Of a stretch of 7,302 nt of DNA, positions 1-4,226 are shown in pieces; position 1 is the first letter of the stretch, and each line of letters opens with the position of its first letter. This DNA is from Oligoflexales bacterium (lineage in GTDB: Bacteria; Bdellovibrionota_B; Oligoflexia; Oligoflexales; CACXFL01): assembly GCA_028282865.1 (NCBI GenBank), contig JANQHA010000385.1, positions 1 through 7,302 on the forward strand. Direction: 5' to 3'. Both the position numbers and the translations under genes were made by a program. The notes under the pieces are model-generated. The model made no database searches. It was not told the DNA's origin and saw only the letters and a program-made list of their open reading frames with translations.

Positions 1-403
1 GATCATTATTTGCGGCAGCTTGCGCTAGCCTCTTCTGCTCCCGCAAACGGTGCCACTTAGGTCTTTTGTAAAACTTACCTCGGAACTTATTATGACTAGG
101 GTTATCAACTAGATATCCCTTACCTCGCTCATCATCAACCCAATTAATCGTTGAGCCTCTGACAAAATCAATGGTATCTGGATCAACAATAAGAGTAATT
201 TCCGCCGTCTGGCTAAACTCTAAATCGCCGTCCTCTTTTTGGTCGAAGGTCACGCCGTAATAAAAACCGTCGCAACCCTTACCATCCAAATAAAGGCGCA
301 AAAGCTTAGCCTTATATTCTGGAACGTCAGCCATAAGCTGCTTAGTCGCCGCTATAGCCTCGTCACTCAATTTAACACCAATGTCTTCTACTTTATCACC
401 CAT
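1..403 (-). CDS. IscA/HesB-like Fe-S biogenesis family protein lacking the C-terminal CxC (3' end outside window)
   Basis: The minus-strand frame runs from ATG at 403 to the window edge (134 residues visible). ATG 403 is the only sensible start because an in-frame TGA lies at 412-410. Residues about 9-105 follow the A-type Fe-S carrier fold: an LSDEA opening, GKGCDGFYYG with Cys44 at 41-50, VDPDTIDFVRGS in the middle and GYLVDNPS at 97-103. Known A-type carriers (IscA, SufA, ErpA) bind iron or a cluster through three Cys, the last two in a CGC motif after the NPN turn. Here that place reads R108-G109-K110, so both Cys are missing while the Gly remains. A basic tail of at least 24 residues follows, whereas ordinary IscA stops near residue 107. 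No clear Shine-Dalgarno precedes the start. Fold assignment is strong; cluster delivery is doubtful, and a structural or regulatory paralogue is possible. Confidence 0.8.
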   Translation of the reverse strand, partial: MGDKVEDIGVKLSDEAIAATKQLMADVPEYKAKLLRLYLDGKGCDGFYYGVTFDQKEDGDLEFSQTAEITLIVDPDTIDFVRGSTINWVDDERGKGYLVDNPSHNKFRGKFYKRPKWHRLREQKRLAQAAANND

Positions 404-474
404 AACGCATCAGATACCACAGATTTCATAGATTTACTACTTTCAAAAACCAAGATAAAATCATTAATTACCAC

Positions 475-487
475 TAAAAAGTTTTTA
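475..487. repeat. 13-bp odd palindrome TAAAAA-G-TTTTTA
   Basis: This is a perfect inverted repeat with 6-bp arms around a single G, overlapping the candidate -35 of the FkbM promoter. The arms are low in complexity, so chance is a real explanation. Its centre is 35 bp from that of the second palindrome at 510-522. Confidence 0.35.
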
Positions 488-510
488 ATTTTGTAATATT
501 CGTATAGAAT
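482..510 (+). promoter_or_regulatory. Candidate sigma70-type promoter for the FkbM gene
   Basis: TAGAAT at 505-510 matches five of six bases of the TATAAT consensus. A poor -35 (TTTTTA, 482-487) lies 17 bp upstream. The predicted transcript start, near 517, leaves a leader of about 23 nt carrying the AGGA ribosome site. The -35 is weak, so the call rests mainly on the -10 and its position. Confidence 0.3.
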
Positions 511-522
511 CTAGCGGCTAGA
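510..522. repeat. 13-bp odd palindrome TCTAGC-G-GCTAGA, possible operator
   Basis: This is a perfect inverted repeat with 6-bp arms and a single G at the centre. It touches the last base of the candidate -10 (505-510) and covers the predicted transcript start, where a dimeric repressor would commonly bind. No T tract follows on either strand, so it is not a terminator. As RNA it could form only a 5-bp stem with a 3-nt loop just ahead of the ribosome site. Confidence 0.4.
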
Positions 523-529
523 AAACTGC

Positions 530-533
530 AGGA
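530..533 (+). promoter_or_regulatory. Ribosome binding site deciding the TTG start of the FkbM gene
   Basis: AGGA ends 6 nt before TTG at 540. An in-frame TAG lies at 519-521 and the first in-frame ATG comes only at codon 62, just before the SAM-binding motif. The TTG is therefore the supported start. Confidence 0.6.
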
Positions 534-539
534 ACGGCT

Positions 540-1382
540 TTGCTACTCAAGAAAAGCGATACAAAACTTTGGTTATATTACCTCGTGCAAGCTTATGGCT
601 TGGTTAATAAAACTGGCCTATTGAAACTAAACTTTATTCGACCAGTCTTCGAAGGGCTGTATTTTTTCTATAAGAACCTAACAAAAGATCCGCTAAAAAC
701 CTTAACAAAACATCACCCCGAGATGTTTAAGAACGGGCATATGTTAGATATCGGTGCTAACATAGGATACACGGTCAGTGTTCTTGCTCCCTTAGCCGAC
801 AATGGCTTCAAAGTATTTACCTTTGAGCCCGAGAAAGATAATTATAACTCGTTGAGTAAAAGATTTTCCCGTAATGACTCTGTCATAACTAACCAGCTTG
901 CAGTCGGAAACAGTAGCGAGATGATCACTTTATTTCACAATACCGATAGTCATGCAGATCATAGGGTTTTGACAGACAACCTTTCTGCCTTTCTGGACAA
1001 AAGGGAGTTATCCAAGTCATATCAAGTCCCTTGCGTAAGTATTGACGATTTTCTTAGTAAACAAAGCATTGCCGCTAAACACATCTCTTTTATAAAGATC
1101 GATGTTCAAGGCTTCGAAGTCAACGTTATTGAAGGAATGAAAAACACGCTGCGAGACAATCCAAATATTACAATCATGATGGAATTCGATAAATCTGCCC
1201 TGAAAGACCTTGGATTTGAACCGGAAACGTTGCTCGACATGATTATTAGATTAGGCTTTAACATTTCACTTCTTAGCTCAAATGGCCAGCTCACTCCTGT
1301 GAATAAAGACATATTGCTATCAGATAAATATAACCACCATACTGATTTGGTACTAACAAAACCTACCAAACAACTTCAATAG
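540..1382 (+). CDS. FkbM-family SAM-dependent methyltransferase
   Basis: This 280-residue protein is a class I methyltransferase of the FkbM type (Methyltransf_21), which usually transfers a methyl group from SAM to a hydroxyl on a sugar or lipid-linked glycan. The SAM-binding motif I is MLDIGANIGY at 68-77 with Asp70. The acidic end of strand 2 is FEPE at 95-98 with Glu96. SIDDF (167-171) and IKIDVQGFE (185-193), followed by VIEGM, are hallmark FkbM segments. Residues 1-60 form a helical, partly hydrophobic extension. The start is TTG with AGGA 6 nt upstream. No glycosyltransferase or sugar-nucleotide gene lies nearby, so the substrate cannot be read from context. The gene looks lower in GC than addB (single-line samples of about 35% against about 43-62%), which may hint at separate acquisition. 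Its last 20 bp overlap the 3' end of the convergent lipoprotein gene. Confidence 0.9.
   Translation: MLLKKSDTKLWLYYLVQAYGLVNKTGLLKLNFIRPVFEGLYFFYKNLTKDPLKTLTKHHPEMFKNGHMLDIGANIGYTVSVLAPLADNGFKVFTFEPEKDNYNSLSKRFSRNDSVITNQLAVGNSSEMITLFHNTDSHADHRVLTDNLSAFLDKRELSKSYQVPCVSIDDFLSKQSIAAKHISFIKIDVQGFEVNVIEGMKNTLRDNPNITIMMEFDKSALKDLGFEPETLLDMIIRLGFNISLLSSNGQLTPVNKDILLSDKYNHHTDLVLTKPTKQLQ
1346..1370. repeat. Inverted repeat at the convergent gene junction
   Basis: TTTGGTA (1346-1352) and TACCAAA (1364-1370) form a 7-bp stem with an 11-nt loop. The repeat covers the stop codon of the minus-strand lipoprotein gene (1365-1363) and the tail of the FkbM gene. No T tract follows on either strand, so it is at best a weak or factor-dependent terminator shared by the two converging transcripts. 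Confidence 0.3.
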
Positions 1383-2904
1383 GACAATCTTCGGCAATAG
1401 GCTTTGGGATGACCAAATGTAATTGCTCGACATTAGGTTTAGAACCGTTAGGTTTTAAGGTAAAATGCAGCTCACCATCCGACAGTGATGTGGAGTCAAC
1501 ATAGTAGCTACTATCGGCATTATTATCGTTCCACGCTAAAAATTTCGACTTCGAACTTTGCGCCAAGCAGCTATCTGGAGATGAGACTACAATGGTTTCT
1601 ATCAAAGCTCCACCCGTAGGTATTAGTAGCCTTATATCCGTAGTGGGGAGTTTTTCGGCTCGAAACTCCAGGAGGCGGCGATCGGTACTCATCTGCACTA
1701 TTTCAATGGGTAAGCTCTCGGATTCGACATCTAGCCAACCGTAACCATATTTACTAACGATACAGCGTGCTGCATGCTCATCCAACTGCGCTTCACCTAG
1801 AGAAGACATCAACAAATACTCTTTACCTTCTCGCTGACAAACCAACCATAAAGCATCCCGGGCGTTAACCTGATTTCGCCTCAGAATGATCGGTAGCACC
1901 ATACCTTCACGGTACTCTAAGTAACCGGTTCGCACATAGCCACTTAAGTGATAAACACTTTTCCTTTGCGATCTTTTAAAGACCTCCTGCCCATCAGAAA
2001 GATAATCGGCACTGAGCCTGCTAAATTGAATCGGTAACTCGGTTATTAATTTTGCATGTTTGTCTAGCACTACCAGCTTGCTAGTTTTTTCGGCATTTTC
2101 GTACTGAATCAACTGAAACCTGGACTCCTCAAACTGTCTGCCAAATAAAATGGTAGTTAGATCAAACTGTTTGGAGGATGACCTAACTAAATCACCTCGC
2201 ATCATGCCGCGATGAGATATCAAACTAAACCTTTGATCAATACCGGACTTCTCATCAATAATCACTGGTTCGCGCAGCAGCCCAGAAACCACCGATGGAT
2301 CGGCTATCGTACCGGCAATAGACGGTGTGCCAAAAACCCTAGCTAAAAGGTGGAGCAATACGATACTAACCCGATCTAAGCGCTTATCAAAAGAATTCTG
2401 CAGTGGCAGCCACACCCATCCACGCGACCAAAGTTTATGCTCGCGAGATACAGCTTGAGCAACGCCCAACCGTCCAGCTTTGACATCAGTTTGAAGCCCC
2501 CAGCCAGATAAAGTACCGCCAAAATAAAAAGTTATATCTACTTTGTCGCAGTCACTAGAGTTATAGACAAACTTTTTAGGGAAATCGTAGACAAAGTGCG
2601 CCTCAGCATATGAAACCCATTTATTGTAGGACTCTACTATGAGTGAACGAATAGCATTACCGTCTTCAGCTACTGATGGGCCTAGGTGTTTTTTGAAGTT
2701 GTCTGATAATTTGTAGTCAAAGCAAATAGTTCGACTACTGATTTGAAACCAAGCCTCTGGCCGATCGGAACTCGTTTGGTCACTTTGCGGATCGAAGGAA
2801 GTCAAATTCGACTCGCTAGTTGTTAACTTACAGCTAATCACCAAAGCAGTCGTGATAGTTAGGACACCTAGGAATATCCGCCCCATTGTAAACTTGATTC
2901 TCAA
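1363..2904 (-). CDS. Lipoprotein with a degenerate metzincin-like (pseudo-metalloprotease) domain
   Basis: This 513-residue protein has an export signal with a hydrophobic core at about 9-24 and a lipobox V-I-S-C, giving lipidated Cys25. I do not recognise the whole protein. Residues about 55-235 resemble a matrixin/metzincin-type domain: a Trp-containing helix (NKWVSYAEAHF, 95-104), DKVDITFYFGG (120-130), then VSIVLLHLLARVFGTPS (179-195). Set against HExxHxxGxxH, His185 and Gly192 are kept, but Glu becomes Leu186, the second His becomes Arg189 and the third ligand becomes Ser195. Proteolysis is therefore unlikely. After Cys25 there are six Cys (61, 119, 356, 381, 446, 507), an even number that could pair as neighbours. 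Residues about 260-513 look beta-rich and unassigned. The TTG start overlaps the stop of the solute-binding gene (TTGA) and has GGAGA 7 nt upstream; ATG at 2886 is an alternative lacking a ribosome site. Outer- or inner-membrane anchoring is inferred. Confidence 0.75.
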   Translation of the reverse strand: MRIKFTMGRIFLGVLTITTALVISCKLTTSESNLTSFDPQSDQTSSDRPEAWFQISSRTICFDYKLSDNFKKHLGPSVAEDGNAIRSLIVESYNKWVSYAEAHFVYDFPKKFVYNSSDCDKVDITFYFGGTLSGWGLQTDVKAGRLGVAQAVSREHKLWSRGWVWLPLQNSFDKRLDRVSIVLLHLLARVFGTPSIAGTIADPSVVSGLLREPVIIDEKSGIDQRFSLISHRGMMRGDLVRSSSKQFDLTTILFGRQFEESRFQLIQYENAEKTSKLVVLDKHAKLITELPIQFSRLSADYLSDGQEVFKRSQRKSVYHLSGYVRTGYLEYREGMVLPIILRRNQVNARDALWLVCQREGKEYLLMSSLGEAQLDEHAARCIVSKYGYGWLDVESESLPIEIVQMSTDRRLLEFRAEKLPTTDIRLLIPTGGALIETIVVSSPDSCLAQSSKSKFLAWNDNNADSSYYVDSTSLSDGELHFTLKPNGSKPNVEQLHLVIPKPIAEDCPIEVVW

Positions 2905-4175
2905 AGTGATTTCTCCGGCTGATCTCCTTGATATTTCTCCTGCATAGCTTTCTGCACCAAAGAAGCTGCTGCAGCAGGTTGCTGCCTGCCCGCTAACACT
3001 TGAGACAATTGGATACGAAACTGCCGCAGCAAAAATTGGACCTTTGAATCTACTGGCATAGAGACTGAGCTCTCTAGAGCTGCCAGTCTACGAGACATAG
3101 ACCAGTTCTTTCTAACGATCGAGCGCCTAGAAATCGGAGCAACACTTGGTAGCATATCACCACGCCTCATAAGATACTGCTGCGCCGCATCAGATACCAA
3201 ATACTTCGCAAATTTATTAGCATCCTTCAATTCATCTCCAGCTAGGCTGCGGTGAAAAAACACGGCCACACTATACGCCAACGATTTAAGTGGTTGATTG
3301 GTTGCGTCTAAAAGAGGCAGTTTTACTACAGCTAAATTGGTTCCTAATTTACTCCGGATCCGGGTGAACTCCCAATCACCCCCGACCAGCATACCAACTT
3401 TACTATTAACAAACCTGTCGACACCGCACAGATAGTCACAATTATCTAGAATAAGTTTCCAACGAAACTTCATATCATGGACAAAAATAAAAGCCTTTTC
3501 CACCGCGGCACGATCGATCACCGGCAGCTGCTTCAAAAAAGAGTTCTGCCCGTATCCAGCAAGTATAGGAACAAACCAATATGGGTTTGCCAAATCAAAG
3601 GCAAGCCCACGAACACCCTTTAAAGATTCTAAGTCTTTAGCTATTTTTATCATTTCCGAAACTTTTTTCGGAGGCGAGGGGATCATTTTTTTGTTCACAT
3701 AGAGCATGAGATGATGTCCTAACAAAACGGGTACACCCCAAAGTTGCCGTCTAGCGTCGGTAACACTTTCAAGAGCTATGGGAAAAATGCGATCGGCATA
3801 CTCATTTGGCTTAATCGACTTGAGCATGCCTTTATGCATCCATCGTGTCATCAGTAGCGAGTCAGCAATAAAAATATCTGCGGCTGGTTTACCTGTGTCT
3901 CCCCTATCTCCCTCAACATAACTAGCTAAGCTGAAATCATTCTGAGATTTGTTTAATCGGATTGTTATATTTGGATTTCTCGCGTTAAATTGCCTAATAA
4001 GATAAGAAATCGCTTTTTGAGTGTCTTTAGGCTGATGAGACCATACCGTAAGAGATGACGCTGTCGCTGGTACCTCAGGGAAAGTGCAGAAGAAAAAAAG
4101 AGCCGCGGCAAGACGTAAGTAGCTATACACACTTCGTGAGACCTCGGTTAATTTATGTTTCCTATTAACAACCAT
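2901..4175 (-). CDS. Extracellular solute-binding protein, MalE-like (family 1), orphan
   Basis: Numbering here counts from an upstream ATG at 4253. The protein is a type-1 ABC solute-binding protein, usually binding sugars or glycans in the periplasm. Family segments appear in order: SSLTVWSHQ (66-74), QFNARNPNITIRL (88-100), AADIFIADS (124-132), WGVPVLLGHHLMLYVNKKM (172-190), FVNSKVGMLVGGDWEF (281-296) and the helix around KFAKYLVSDAAQQYLMRRG (347-365) ending in MLPS. A signal peptide with core LAAALFFF (48-55) is followed by a likely ATA|SS cleavage near residue 65. Cys272 and Cys276 could form a small disulfide loop. Start choice is uncertain. ATG 4253 would overlap divergent addB by 27 bp and add a second hydrophobic stretch. 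ATG 4175 is taken here. GTG 4130, with GAGG 11 nt upstream, gives the most compact signal peptide. The gene is followed directly by the lipoprotein gene, and no permease or ATPase accompanies it. Confidence 0.85.
   Translation of the reverse strand: MVVNRKHKLTEVSRSVYSYLRLAAALFFFCTFPEVPATASSLTVWSHQPKDTQKAISYLIRQFNARNPNITIRLNKSQNDFSLASYVEGDRGDTGKPAADIFIADSLLMTRWMHKGMLKSIKPNEYADRIFPIALESVTDARRQLWGVPVLLGHHLMLYVNKKMIPSPPKKVSEMIKIAKDLESLKGVRGLAFDLANPYWFVPILAGYGQNSFLKQLPVIDRAAVEKAFIFVHDMKFRWKLILDNCDYLCGVDRFVNSKVGMLVGGDWEFTRIRSKLGTNLAVVKLPLLDATNQPLKSLAYSVAVFFHRSLAGDELKDANKFAKYLVSDAAQQYLMRRGDMLPSVAPISRRSIVRKNWSMSRRLAALESSVSMPVDSKVQFLLRQFRIQLSQVLAGRQQPAAAASLVQKAMQEKYQGDQPEKSL
2912..2916 (-). promoter_or_regulatory. 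Ribosome binding site deciding the TTG start of the lipoprotein gene
   Basis: GGAGA on the minus strand lies 7 nt before TTG at 2904, inside the last codons of the solute-binding gene. The in-frame ATG at 2886 has no comparable site. The TTGA overlap suggests translational coupling. Confidence 0.65.
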
Positions 4176-4192
4176 GTATGACAGATTATAGA
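4165..4192 (+). promoter_or_regulatory. Candidate sigma70-type promoter for addB-addA
   Basis: TTAACA (4165-4170) matches the TTGACA consensus at five of six bases. TATAGA (4187-4192) matches TATAAT at four of six, with a 16-bp spacer. The transcript would begin near 4200, shortly before the GAGGA ribosome site at 4212-4216. It lies within the N-terminal codons of the solute-binding gene if that gene starts at 4253. Confidence 0.4.
4185..4190 (-). promoter_or_regulatory. Candidate -10 element for the solute-binding protein bicistron
   Basis: The minus strand reads a perfect TATAAT at 4190-4185, but no good -35 lies 16-18 bp upstream. The transcript would start near 4178. That would make ATG 4175 nearly leaderless and give GTG 4130 a leader of about 48 nt. 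The element shares bases with the addB -10 on the other strand. Confidence 0.35.
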
Positions 4193-4211
4193 GTTGAGGT
4201 AAGACGGTAAA

Positions 4212-4216
4212 GAGGA
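4212..4216 (+). promoter_or_regulatory. Ribosome binding site deciding the GTG start of addB
   Basis: GAGGA lies 10 nt before GTG at 4227. The only upstream in-frame codons reach TAA at 4200-4202 without another start, so GTG 4227 gives the longest supported protein. Confidence 0.55.
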
Positions 4217-4226
4217 ACATCCCTAC

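Larger units (their letters stand above)
404..539. promoter_or_regulatory. AT-rich divergent intergenic region
   Basis: This 136-bp gap separates the minus-strand IscA-like gene from the plus-strand FkbM gene and must carry the start signals of both. It is visibly richer in A and T than the flanking genes. For the minus-strand gene I see only a weak candidate: TTGGTT (453-448) and TATGAA (430-425), 17 bp apart. That would place the transcript start about 15 nt before the ATG. The plus-strand candidate and two palindromes are listed separately. A plus-strand open frame crosses the region but is not a gene. Confidence 0.5.

Noticed and set aside
239..496. Plus-strand open frame of 85 codons
   Set aside because: It is antisense to the IscA-like gene and then crosses the AT-rich intergenic DNA. 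It has no recognisable domain and lies over a well-supported gene.
510..522. Terminator hairpin upstream of the FkbM gene
   Set aside because: The single-base centre allows only a 5-bp stem, and no T tract follows on either strand; an operator is more plausible.
1106..1369. Minus-strand open frame inside the FkbM gene
   Set aside because: It lies antisense to conserved FkbM motifs and shows no family features of its own.
1346..1370. Classical intrinsic terminator between the convergent genes
   Set aside because: The stem is only 7 bp with an 11-nt loop, and no T tract follows it on either strand.
1363..2904. Active zinc metalloprotease
   Set aside because: The catalytic Glu and two of the three expected His ligands are absent, so an enzymatic call is not supported.
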